Positions 1 to 12,794 of a DNA stretch of 64,000 bases are shown one piece after another. The first letter of the stretch is position 1, and every line of letters begins with the position of its first letter. This DNA comes from Serratia symbiotica (Periphyllus acericola) (GTDB lineage: Bacteria > Pseudomonadota > Gammaproteobacteria > Enterobacterales > Enterobacteriaceae). Below the pieces are notes generated by a model. It searched no databases and was not told the DNA's origin. It saw nothing but the letters and a program-made list of their open reading frames with translations. The DNA lies in the NCBI RefSeq assembly GCF_964019515.1, contig NZ_OZ026452.1, forward strand, positions 620,001 through 684,000, in the 5' to 3' direction. Both the position numbers and the translations under genes were made by a program.

Positions 1-947
1 CCTGGCGTAATAAACTCGGCACCGCCGCAGGTGGTGCTGGTGATCACCGGCAGGCCGCAAGACATCGCTTCTAGGATCACATTAGGTAACGGGTCATACA
101 GCGTCGGTAACAGCAGCGCGTCTGCCGCTTGGTAAAACGGCAGCGTCTGCTTTTGCACACCCATAAAGTGAACACGGTGTCTACAGCCGAGCGACTGCGC
201 CAACGCCCGATAACGCTTCTTTGCCTTATCCTTACCGACCACCAGAAGGTGGCTGTCCGTTGCTGCTAACGCGCGGATGGCAGTAGCCAATCCTTTGCGT
301 TCAAAGCCGGAACCGACAAAGATCAGGCAGTGCACCTTCTGGGGGATTCGATATTTGTCGCGCGGCAGTTGCCGCTGTCTTGCATCGGCGGGCATGAACT
401 TTTGATTATTGATGGCGTTATAGATCACCGTAATTTTGTCGGCTGGCACGCCAAAATCGTCGATGATTTCCTGCTTGATCATCTCGGCGTTGCAAATAAC
501 GGCTTTCAGCTCAGGCGCGGCGTACATCGCGCGTTCGGCGCACATCACATAGCGGTGATAGCTGTTGGAGAACAACCACTTGCGTCGCAATTCTGGCAGC
601 AGGCGCGCCCGTTGCAACAGCCAGCGATGGTGCACACCATCGCCAGCGCGGTAAATATCACAGCCAGGAATACGTTCATGGCTTTGCACCAGATCAAATG
701 GCTCTTTCTGCCATAGCGCTCTGGCTGCTTCGGCAAAACCCCGTTCACGGCTTATGCGACCAAGTTTCAATGGATTGCACAGATGAATATGCCAGTTGGG
801 ATTGGTGTCGCCCTGCCATTCGCGGGTGATGACATTCAGATCGAGCTTATGCTGTTCCAATGCTTCCAGAGCGCGTGAGACAAAACGCTCAGCTCCGCCA
901 TCCGGGCGGTATTTTTGGCGAACAATCGCCAAACGGCATGCTTTCAT
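1..947 (-). CDS. LPS core glycosyltransferase, GT4 family (3' end beyond window)
   Basis: This minus-strand reading frame stays open from an ATG at 947 to the edge of the window, so its C-terminus is missing. The product starts MKACRLAIVRQKYRPDGGAE, the glycine-rich N-terminus of WaaG/RfaG-like GT4 enzymes. Near residues 215-225 it has FVGSGFERKGL, and near residue 295 EAMSCGLPVITS, the acidic/glycine donor-binding motif of GT4. Such enzymes transfer a sugar from a nucleotide donor to the lipopolysaccharide core on the cytoplasmic face of the inner membrane. The start overlaps the stop of the upstream heptosyltransferase gene by 4 bases (ATGA), so the two are probably translationally coupled. 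The exact donor sugar cannot be told from the sequence. Confidence 0.85.
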   Translation of the reverse strand, partial: MKACRLAIVRQKYRPDGGAERFVSRALEALEQHKLDLNVITREWQGDTNPNWHIHLCNPLKLGRISRERGFAEAARALWQKEPFDLVQSHERIPGCDIYRAGDGVHHRWLLQRARLLPELRRKWLFSNSYHRYVMCAERAMYAAPELKAVICNAEMIKQEIIDDFGVPADKITVIYNAINNQKFMPADARQRQLPRDKYRIPQKVHCLIFVGSGFERKGLATAIRALAATDSHLLVVGKDKAKKRYRALAQSLGCRHRVHFMGVQKQTLPFYQAADALLLPTLYDPLPNVILEAMSCGLPVITSTTCGGAEFITP

Positions 948-2023
948 ACTAGCTGACTCCGCGCGGCTGCAATCACCGTGTCTATAGGAATAAGGTCAAG
1001 ATAACGTTTTTTGGTGTTGGTGTTGATGGTGTCTGGATCGGGCAACTCGCCAAATTCTCCAGCCCAAATCACATGGCCGATAACTTGCCATGGCCTCCAG
1101 AAGATCAGTTTGGATGGGCCGAACAGCGCGATGCACGGCGTTTTTAACGCAGCAGCCATGTGGATTGGCACTGAGTCCACGCCGACAAACAGTTTTGCAT
1201 GGTCGATCAGAGCAGCCAATTGGCGCAGCGTCAACTGCCCGGCCAGTGAAACCACACTCTGCGGCAAGCAAAGTGCCAGAATGCGCTCCACCATGGCTTT
1301 TTCCCGGGAGTCTGGGCCGGAGGTGATCACCAATTGGTGACCATTGGCCTGCAATGCGCAAAGGGTGGCTGCCATCTTTTCTTCACTCCAGCATTTGAAG
1401 AACCAGCGCGAGGTAGGTTGCACCACGATGTAACCACCGGTCACGCCCTGCTGCTGCAACAGCCGCTCACTGGCTTGCCAGTCCTGCGCTTCATAGCTCA
1501 TCGTTACCCGTTGGCTGAGTGCCGGTAGGTTTAGGGGAGCCAACAACGATAAATTCTGTTCAACGGTATGCTGGTGAGCGTGATTGCTCACCGGCACTAG
1601 CCGTGTGTGGCAGTGGTGCCAAACAAAGCCACGACGTTTAGGAAAGTCGAAGGCCAGCCGGATACGTGCGCATGTCAAGCGCGTGAGGATAGCGCTGCGC
1701 CACTGATCGGCCAGATTGACCACCATATCGTAGCGCTGTGCTTTAAGCTTGCGGAACAGGCTCAGTTCATGACGCAGATGCGCCAAGGTTCCTTGTTTTT
1801 TCCACTGACGGTCAATGGCGAAAATATTTGATAGTGCTGGATTACTCGCCAGCATCTCATGGGTTTCCTGATACAGCAGTACATCGATCTGTGCCTGCGG
1901 GTAGTTTTGTAGCAGGCTGCTGATGACTGGCGTGATCAGCAGCATATCGCCATGGTGGCGTAGTTTAACGATCAGAATACGCTGTACGGGTAGGTCAGAA
2001 ATTAAGGCCGGCGCGTCGTTCAT
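944..2023 (-). CDS. ADP-heptose:LPS heptosyltransferase (WaaQ/RfaQ-like)
   Basis: The 359-residue product belongs to glycosyltransferase family 9. Near the N-terminus QRILIVKLRHHGDMLLITPV matches the family opening, where a conserved GD lies in the first Rossmann fold. The C-terminal half has VVQPTSRWFFKCW and, around residues 275-300, a GVDSVPIHMAAAL block that binds ADP-heptose. WaaQ-type enzymes add a branch heptose to the inner core of lipopolysaccharide. The gene is followed by a GT4 core enzyme with a 4-base overlap, and a deacetylase gene diverges upstream, consistent with a waa core cluster. The assignment to WaaQ rather than WaaC/F rests on overall sequence feel and is less certain than the family. 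Confidence 0.85.
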   Translation of the reverse strand: MNDAPALISDLPVQRILIVKLRHHGDMLLITPVISSLLQNYPQAQIDVLLYQETHEMLASNPALSNIFAIDRQWKKQGTLAHLRHELSLFRKLKAQRYDMVVNLADQWRSAILTRLTCARIRLAFDFPKRRGFVWHHCHTRLVPVSNHAHQHTVEQNLSLLAPLNLPALSQRVTMSYEAQDWQASERLLQQQGVTGGYIVVQPTSRWFFKCWSEEKMAATLCALQANGHQLVITSGPDSREKAMVERILALCLPQSVVSLAGQLTLRQLAALIDHAKLFVGVDSVPIHMAAALKTPCIALFGPSKLIFWRPWQVIGHVIWAGEFGELPDPDTINTNTKKRYLDLIPIDTVIAAARSQLV

Positions 2024-2222
2024 TATGAGTCGCTTTCAGGGAAACCAGTCTATGATTCTAAATGACCTGATCGCCTGTGGCTACTGTTGCTCCGCTTTGC
2101 TTTCTTATCGGGAACGGGGACGAATGCCCCTCAACGTTGTTCCAATCCGGTAATAAAGTCATTTGCCCTGGCGCAACGGCCTACGTAATATGATGCATTC
2201 TGTTGATCTCAGGTCGATATTC

Positions 2223-3179
2223 ATGACTAAACCGGCGTTTCTCATTACTATTGATACCGAAGGCGATAATCTGTGGCAAAACCACGATCGTATTTCCACC
2301 GGAAATACGCGTTTCTTGCCACGTTTTCAGTCACTTTGTGAGAAATACGCCTTCAAGCCAGTTTATCTAACCAACTATGAAATGGCGTTGGATCCGGCCT
2401 ATATTGAGTTCGCCCGCGATATGATCGCGCGCGGTGCTGGCGAGATAGGGATGCACCTACATGCTTGGAATAGCCCGCCACTGGCTCCGCTGACTGACGA
2501 TGATTGGCGTCATAAGCCGTATCTGATCGAATATCCTGCCGATCAGGTTCGTGCCAAAGTCGATCATATGACCAAGCTACTGGAGGATACTTTCCAAACA
2601 AAGATGCTCAGCCACCGCGCTGGCCGCTGGGCCTTCAACGAATACTATGCATCGCTGCTGCTGGAATACGGCTATCAGTTAGACTGTTCAGTTACACCAC
2701 GGGTTAACTGGCAGTTCTCGCCGGGCAACCCGCAGGGGGATGGCGGCACGGACTACCGCCATTTTCCATCGCAGGCTTACTTTATCGATCCGCAAAATAT
2801 CGCCAAGCCGGGTACTTCGACATTATTAGAGGTGCCAATGAGTATTCAGTACAAGCATTCGGCACTGATGAACATCTTTAAACAAGGCTATGATAGGCTG
2901 CGGGGTAAGCAGCGTTCACCACCGGTGCACTGGCTGCGGCCAAGTGGCAAAAACCTGCACAAGATGAAAAAGGTCGTTGAGGTATCATTGGCACAGGGGC
3001 ATGATTACCTGGAGTTTATGCTGCATTCCTCCGAGTTTATGCCCGGCGGTAGCCCGATATTTAAAACCGAACAGGATATTGAAGGGCTGTACCGCGATCT
3101 GGAACAGCTTTTTGACTGGTTGCGCCAGCGTACAGTTGGCATGACGCTGGCTGAGTATTATCAGAGAAAAAAGATCTGA
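2223..3179 (+). CDS. Polysaccharide deacetylase family protein (WalW-like)
   Basis: The ATG at 2223 gives 318 residues starting MTKPAFLITIDTEGDN; a TTG or ATGATG further upstream is also in frame, but this start places the family's first motif (TIDTEGDN, metal-binding aspartate) at the N-terminus. EIGMHLHAWN supplies the HxH metal ligands, and SHRAGRWAFNEYYASLLLEY matches the third motif of the NodB-like fold. These proteins remove acetyl groups from polysaccharide sugars. It diverges from the heptosyltransferase gene and is followed 6 bases later by another heptosyltransferase start, so it probably acts in lipopolysaccharide core modification. The substrate is not known from the sequence. 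Confidence 0.75.
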   Translation: MTKPAFLITIDTEGDNLWQNHDRISTGNTRFLPRFQSLCEKYAFKPVYLTNYEMALDPAYIEFARDMIARGAGEIGMHLHAWNSPPLAPLTDDDWRHKPYLIEYPADQVRAKVDHMTKLLEDTFQTKMLSHRAGRWAFNEYYASLLLEYGYQLDCSVTPRVNWQFSPGNPQGDGGTDYRHFPSQAYFIDPQNIAKPGTSTLLEVPMSIQYKHSALMNIFKQGYDRLRGKQRSPPVHWLRPSGKNLHKMKKVVEVSLAQGHDYLEFMLHSSEFMPGGSPIFKTEQDIEGLYRDLEQLFDWLRQRTVGMTLAEYYQRKKI

Positions 3180-3185
3180 GCATCG

Positions 3186-3362
3186 ATGAAAAAAAGTAAG
3201 ATTGATACCGTCAATCGTTTCCTGCATTTCTACACAAGATTTTTTGGGAGCTTAAAAGATGTAAATAGCCTGAATGCTGAGCGGGACTTTGGCAGAATTG
3301 TTATTTACTCGAGCGCGTCGCTTCGCGACCTGATGTTTAATACGCCGACTGGCGTTTGTTGA
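3186..3362 (+). pseudogene. Heptosyltransferase, 5' fragment cut by an IS remnant
   Basis: An ATG at 3186 opens a frame beginning MKKSKIDTVNRFLHFYTRFF. Residues 40-54 read IVIYSSASLRDLMFNTP, the typical start of a GT9 heptosyltransferase (usual form ASLGDLMFNTPAIRA; here R replaces the conserved glycine). The reading frame then runs straight into an IS903-type inverted end and stops at a TGA inside it, after 58 codons. The remaining ~290 codons are absent downstream. The gene was therefore inactivated by insertion or deletion at this element. Confidence 0.8.
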
Positions 3363-3464
3363 ATAAATCGAACATTTTGCCGGGACGAGGATCAGATCAC
3401 TCTCCTTCTGTCAACATAGCGACATTCCGTGGCCCAGCAAAAGTTAGATTTATTCAACAACGCC
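3351..3464. repeat. 114-bp internally deleted IS903-type remnant
   Basis: The left edge, GGCGTTTGTTGAATAAATCG, and the reverse complement of the right edge, GGCGTTGTTGAATAAATC, are the 18-bp terminal inverted repeats of the IS903-group elements found whole elsewhere in this window. Between them are about 70 bases matching the left non-coding end of the full copies; the transposase gene is gone. It is MITE-like in structure. No matching 9-bp target duplication flanks it. Confidence 0.8.
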
Positions 3465-3466
3465 CA

Positions 3467-3496
3467 CCCATATGTAAATTTAAATGTACATATGGG
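3467..3496. repeat. 30-bp near-perfect palindrome
   Basis: The arms CCCATATGTA and TACATATGGG enclose a central AT-rich palindrome; 14 of 15 base pairs match. It lies 3 bases after the IS remnant. There is no following T-run, so it does not look like a simple terminator. Its role is unknown; it might be a broken end of another mobile element. Confidence 0.6.
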
Positions 3497-3939
3497 TTGC
3501 GCATCATGCAAATATTGTTGGTGACGAGCATTGTCGGCCCAATGCTGATTTCGCTCATTGGCAGGTGGTGCGGCTATTCGCTGGCGGTGCTAATGTTACA
3601 TTGGTGCGAATATTGTTCAGGGAGGCAGTGGCTTAGGTATCGCGGTGTAGGCCGTATTGGTGCCGCCTGCCAATATTTACAGAGCAGGCGAACAGGCCTG
3701 CGCCTGTCGCGGCGCGTCTGGAAGGTACTGCCATCAGGATTCGCCCCAGTCATAGTCTTAGTCAGGAGTGTTATTCTTGCGGTGAAGAAAAAGCAGACAA
3801 TGTGAAACTCTTACTGCAAACTGAAGAAAAAAGTGGAGATTTCAATAATATGGACGGGTCGAAAGCCTTGTCTTGCTCCGACTCGAACCGAAAAAAAAAG
3901 CCATAACGGCACTTTTATCGTCAGATATGCTGACAGAGG
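3497..3939. other. Unassigned stretch, probably decayed coding DNA
   Basis: A plus-strand frame opens at 3506 (MQILLVTSIVGPMLISLIG) and runs to 3805, but no family signature is recognisable and the composition changes along it. A poly-A tract lies near 3890-3900. No supported gene, RNA or IS was identified. It may be the residue of a gene between the core lipopolysaccharide fragment and the DUF29 gene. Confidence 0.3.
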
Positions 3940-4371
3940 TTATTCCGGGTAAAATTCCTGAGACAGGATTTGTCCCATTTCCCAAATGCAGTCCTCAGGA
4001 AACACATCAAGCTGTGTTTCCTGGGCCGCAGAAGAAACCGCATCAGCCCACACAACTGCAATCCAGTCACTGTCGGAAAGCGTAGTTTTGAGGCTGGGTG
4101 TTCCTTTAATATGTAATGCCAATGCTTTTCTTTGTTCTTTGATGGTTCGCTGCCAGCTGGAACCAAGACGGCCAGGCTGAAACTTCCACTTGAGAAGATG
4201 TGCTAGCAAAACGGCCATACGACTGGCGAGTTCACGCTTTTCGCTTTTGCCCACGTCCTCGATCTCCTCGGCGATATTAGCAATATCAATCTCAGAGAAT
4301 CGACCGGCACGCAGTAAAGATGCCTGCTCCTGAGCCCAGACAACAATATCAGCTTCGTATCGTGTGTTCAT
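3940..4371 (-). CDS. DUF29 family protein
   Basis: Starting at the ATG at 4371, which has a GGAG ribosome-binding site 7 bases upstream, the product is 143 residues and begins MNTRYEADIVVWAQEQASLL. The pattern ADIVVWAQEQA...LRAGRFSEIDIANIAEEIED is characteristic of DUF29, a small all-helical domain of unknown function common in cyanobacteria and scattered in proteobacteria. The length is normal for the family, and no frameshift is visible. It sits in an accessory pocket with DUF2442 and DUF4160 genes between two IS remnants, so horizontal acquisition is likely. No function is claimed. Confidence 0.75.
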   Translation of the reverse strand: MNTRYEADIVVWAQEQASLLRAGRFSEIDIANIAEEIEDVGKSEKRELASRMAVLLAHLLKWKFQPGRLGSSWQRTIKEQRKALALHIKGTPSLKTTLSDSDWIAVVWADAVSSAAQETQLDVFPEDCIWEMGQILSQEFYPE

Positions 4372-4551
4372 GGTAGATCTCCAGTGACATTCCTGATTAT
4401 TGAACCCCATTATAATAGAAGAAAGAAGCGCCAGACTAAAACAGCACATAAGAGAGTATAATTAATTAAATATGCTAATAAATTTAGCACATGGCCTTTT
4501 CTGAAGATGCCATAACCGTATCTAGGTAGAGTCAATAAGGCCTTTATTGTA

Positions 4552-4785
4552 TCATGCAACGTTATGCGGAACATCGGTCACATCACCGCGGCGTGCCAGC
4601 AAACCGTCCACTGAGATATCCTCATCCAGATCATCCCAGTGGATACTGCGTTTACTGAGTTCATATGCAGAGGCGTTGAGCAGTCGTGGGAACCAAGCCA
4701 GCGGAACCCCCATGACTATGCCATCACTCAATTCGACCCACATGGTGGTTTCATCAAAGCGCAGATTATTAGCTGAAATAGTCAT
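4552..4785 (-). CDS. DUF2442 domain protein
   Basis: The product is 77 residues starting MTISANNLRFDETTMWVELS. It contains DGIVMGVPLAWFPRLLNAS and ends in a WDDLDEDISVDGLLARRGD segment, the signature of DUF2442. The start lies 17 bases inside the 3' end of the DUF4160 gene upstream, so the two form an overlapping pair. DUF2442-DUF4160 pairs are widespread and are often suspected to be toxin-antitoxin-like, but no activity is established here. The gene appears intact. Confidence 0.75.
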   Translation of the reverse strand: MTISANNLRFDETTMWVELSDGIVMGVPLAWFPRLLNASAYELSKRSIHWDDLDEDISVDGLLARRGDVTDVPHNVA

Positions 4786-5009
4786 TCCAGGCCTCCACAA
4801 AGAGCATTTGGTTCTGTTTAACCATTTTTGTTAACTCCCTGAGCGTGCTGGCATTGAAGCTATCATTTTTGCTCAGTTTAACCCCATCGTCTGTCCAGAA
4901 CTTTGCTTCACCTTCGGCATTGCGGACATGAATATAGGCTGGCTCACGAGGGTTACCCTCATTTGAGTAAAAAAAATTTCAATCCATTAAGTCTGAGTAT
5001 AACCGACAT
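4769..5009 (-). pseudogene. DUF4160 family gene with a homopolymer frameshift
   Basis: Reading from an ATG at 5009 gives MSVILRLNGLKFFF, the usual DUF4160 N-terminus. The rest of the domain, FYSNEGNPREPAYIHVRNAE and a C-terminal VKQNQMLFVEAWNDYFS, continues in a different frame to a TAA at 4769-4771. The switch falls in a run of 8 T on the coding strand (4969-4976); 7 would restore the frame. This is either a disabling one-base insertion or a slippage site at which polymerase could make some in-frame transcript. The 3' end overlaps the DUF2442 start. Confidence 0.7.
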
Positions 5010-5045
5010 TAATGAGATACCTCGCTTCTGACTCAATTATTTTGA

Positions 5046-5071
5046 ATAAAAAATCGCCAGTCAAACTGGCG
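5046..5071 (-). terminator. Intrinsic terminator without an obvious gene
   Basis: On the minus strand a 7-bp stem CGCCAGT/ACTGGCG is followed by an ATTTTTTTA tract. The sequence just upstream on that strand (5072-5163) is only a short possible coding tail ending at the IS palindrome. The terminator is probably left over from a gene whose body was deleted at that element. Confidence 0.55.
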
Positions 5072-5163
5072 TAGTTATCATTAGGAAATCGCATAGATAG
5101 CTTTGCGACAGGCACCTTAACCGTGGCCGAGTAGAGTAGGCATCTGGTTTAAAGTCATCTACC

Positions 5164-5260
5164 GGCTTTGTTGAATAAATCGGATTTGGAATAAAGAGTC
5201 CCCTGAAAGATGCCCATTCAGGGGACTCTTTATTCCAAATCCGATTTATTCAACAAAGCC
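5164..5260. repeat. 97-bp perfect palindrome made of two IS903-type right ends
   Basis: Two 44-bp arms (5164-5207 and 5217-5260) are exact reverse complements around a 9-base loop. Each arm begins GGCTTTGTTGAATAAATC and corresponds to the right terminal segment of the IS copies at 36-37 kb and 43-44 kb. No 9-bp target duplication is seen at the flanks. It is transposase-free, and as RNA it would fold into a very stable hairpin. Confidence 0.85.
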
Positions 5261-5444
5261 TCAAAGAGGCTGCAACAATGTACGCCTACTGGGATAGGCT
5301 CTTAGCCTAAATATGTTTAGCTAATAATCCAATCGGTTTCAATAAATTAAATTTATGCCGGTAAAAAAGGGTTGCATGTTAGCTGGCGAATAGTTTAGCT
5401 TGTTCAGCAATTCAGCTTATTGCGATCTATACAGAGAAAACATC

Positions 5445-5492
5445 ATGACACGCGTTCATTTCAACCACCTTCATCACCATTACCCTGACTAG
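5445..5492 (+). CDS. hisL: his operon leader peptide
   Basis: The 15-codon ORF reads MTRVHFNHLHHHYPD. It aligns with the enteric his leader peptide, whose stalled translation under histidyl-tRNA shortage blocks formation of the attenuator. Here the His codon run is broken by Leu and Tyr codons, leaving five His codons with a longest run of three, compared with seven in a row in E. coli. It lies upstream of a stable hairpin and a terminator before hisG. Confidence 0.85.
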   Translation: MTRVHFNHLHHHYPD

Positions 5493-5505
5493 TCTTTCAG
5501 GCGAT

Positions 5506-5542
5506 GCGTGCTGGAAGATAGCTTTTTAATCTTCCAGCACGC
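5506..5542 (+). promoter_or_regulatory. his leader hairpin (14-bp stem)
   Basis: GCGTGCTGGAAGAT and its exact complement ATCTTCCAGCACGC enclose a 9-base loop. It sits between the hisL stop and the attenuator terminator, in the position of the alternative leader RNA structures of enteric his operons. Which pairing acts as antiterminator cannot be settled by eye. Confidence 0.6.
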
Positions 5543-5554
5543 AGAACGCAAGAG

Positions 5555-5590
5555 AAGCCCCCGGAAGAAATCTTCGGGCGGCTTTTTTTT
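5555..5590 (+). terminator. his attenuator terminator
   Basis: A GC-rich hairpin (AGCCCCCGGAAGA pairing with TCTTCGGGCGGCT, two-base loop) is followed by eight T. It lies 62 bases after hisL and 71 bases before hisG, the expected place for the his attenuator. Confidence 0.85.
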
Positions 5591-5661
5591 GGCTTATGAT
5601 AGACAGAAAATAAAAATTTTTATTTAAATTTTATGAAATTACAACTTAGACAGAGGTTACC

Positions 5662-6561
5662 ATGCTGGACAAAACACGGTTACGCCTAGCGATGCAGAAA
5701 TCGGGCCGCCTAAGCGAAGGATCTCAAGAACTACTGGCGCGCTGCGGTATCAAAATCAATCTGCAACAGCAACGCCTGATCGCCTTTGCGGAAAATATGC
5801 CGATCGATATCCTGCGTGTACGCGATGACGATATCCCTGGCCTGGTGATGGACGGCGTGGTCGATCTGGGCATCATTGGTGAAAACGTGCTGGAAGAAGA
5901 GCTGCTCAATTGCCGCGCGCAAGGCGAAGATCCGCGCTATCTCACCTTGCGCCGCCTGGACTTCGGCGCTTGCCGTTTGTCGCTTGCTACCCCGCTCGAC
6001 AGGGAATATATCAACCCACAAAGCTTACAAGATGCTCGCATCGCTACCTCTTATCCTCACCTGCTAAAGCAGTACCTCGACAAGCAAGGCGTGCGCTTCA
6101 AATCCTGCCTGCTAAACGGTTCAGTCGAGGTTGCACCCCGCGCGGGCCTGGCAGACGCCATCTGTGATCTGGTCTCCACCGGTGCCACATTGGAAGCCAA
6201 CGGCATGCGTGAAGTAGAAGTGATCTACCGCTCCAAAGCCTGCTTAATCCAACGGGATGGCGCAATGCCAGAAAATAAACAGCAACTTATCGACCGTCTG
6301 ATGACGCGTATTCAAGGGGTGATCCAAGCACGTGGATCCAAGTACATCATGTTGCATGCGCCCAGTGAACACCTGGACAACATCGTCGCACTGCTGCCGG
6401 GTGCCGAACGCCCGACCGTTCTGCCGTTGGCCGACGCGCAGAACCACGTGGCGATGCACATGGTCAGCAGCGAAACCCTGTTCTGGGAAACCATGGAAAA
6501 ACTGAAAGCGCTCGGTGCCAGCTCCATTCTGGTATTGCCCATTGAGAAGATGATGGAATAA
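5662..6561 (+). CDS. hisG: ATP phosphoribosyltransferase
   Basis: HisG condenses ATP with PRPP, the first and feedback-inhibited step of histidine synthesis, in the cytoplasm. The 299-residue product has the length of the long, hexameric HisG form. It starts [18 protein letters not shown], includes the [13 protein letters not shown] segment near residues 70-85 and the PRPP-binding [14 protein letters not shown] near residues 170-182. The C-terminal regulatory domain reaches to [12 protein letters not shown]. An AGAGG ribosome-binding site precedes the ATG. It is the first structural gene after the attenuator, and 4 bases separate it from hisD. Confidence 0.97.
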   Translation: MLDKTRLRLAMQKSGRLSEGSQELLARCGIKINLQQQRLIAFAENMPIDILRVRDDDIPGLVMDGVVDLGIIGENVLEEELLNCRAQGEDPRYLTLRRLDFGACRLSLATPLDREYINPQSLQDARIATSYPHLLKQYLDKQGVRFKSCLLNGSVEVAPRAGLADAICDLVSTGATLEANGMREVEVIYRSKACLIQRDGAMPENKQQLIDRLMTRIQGVIQARGSKYIMLHAPSEHLDNIVALLPGAERPTVLPLADAQNHVAMHMVSSETLFWETMEKLKALGASSILVLPIEKMME

Positions 6562-6565
6562 AGCC

Positions 6566-12097
<5,532 letters not shown>

Positions 12098-12104
<7 letters not shown>

Positions 12105-12712
12105 CTGACCCACAGAACAACCCGCTAGACTGGGAAAAAACCGCTGGCTTGATACCAGCTATCGTACAACATGCTGTCTCTGGCGAAGTGCTGATGCTGG
12201 GCTATATGAATCAGGCCGCGCTGGCGATAACCGAGCAGAGTGGTAAAGTCACCTTTTTTTCACGCACTAAACAGCGGCTGTGGACCAAAGGCGAAATCTC
12301 TGGCCACTTTCTCAACGTCGTCAGCATCACCCCGGATTGCGACAAAGATACGCTGCTGATTTTGGTCAATCCCATTGGCGCAACCTGCCATCTGGGCAAA
12401 GTTAGTTGTTTCTACCAGGCCACAAGCGACTGGAGCTTTTTGTATAAGTTGGAACAACTGCTAGCGAAGCGCAAAACCGCCAGCCCAGGCAGCTCTTACA
12501 CCGCTAGCCTGTACGCCAGCGGCACAAAGCGCATCGCACAAAAAGTCGGAGAGGAAGGTGTGGAAACCGCGCTGGCTGCCATGGTCAATGACCGCGAGGA
12601 GCTGACTAACGAAGCCTCGGATCTGATTTACCACTTAATGGTGTTGTTGCAAGACCAGGAACTGGAGTTGAGCAAGGTTATTGGCCGGCTTCGTGAGCGG
12701 CATCAAAGATAG
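12098..12712 (+). CDS. hisI: Phosphoribosyl-AMP cyclohydrolase / phosphoribosyl-ATP pyrophosphohydrolase
   Basis: This fused HisI-HisE enzyme carries out steps two and three of the pathway. The start is a GTG at 12098 within the end of hisF. The N-terminal cyclohydrolase includes [27 protein letters not shown] and the metal-binding [21 protein letters not shown] carries further cysteine ligands. The C-terminal pyrophosphohydrolase domain shows [13 protein letters not shown] and [13 protein letters not shown], the helical acidic metal site. At 204 residues it is the normal size. It ends the operon. Confidence 0.96.
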
Positions 12713-12740
12713 TTTGAAAGACATCGGTGATATAGGCAAT

Positions 12741-12776
12741 AAAAAAGCCGCCGAGGCTAAACCCGGCGGCTTTTTT
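12741..12776. terminator. Bidirectional terminator between hisI and gnd
   Basis: An A-run precedes a GCCGCCG stem that pairs with CGGCGGC and is followed by a T-run, so the hairpin has a U-tract on both strands. It separates two convergent genes, hisI (+) and gnd (-), and can end both. Confidence 0.9.
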
Positions 12777-12794
12777 ATTGTTCAACGGCAGGGA

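Noticed and set aside
5341..5444. A defined his promoter with TTGCAT and TTAGCT boxes
   Set aside because: The -10 candidate is poor and other pairings are equally possible, so no position is claimed.
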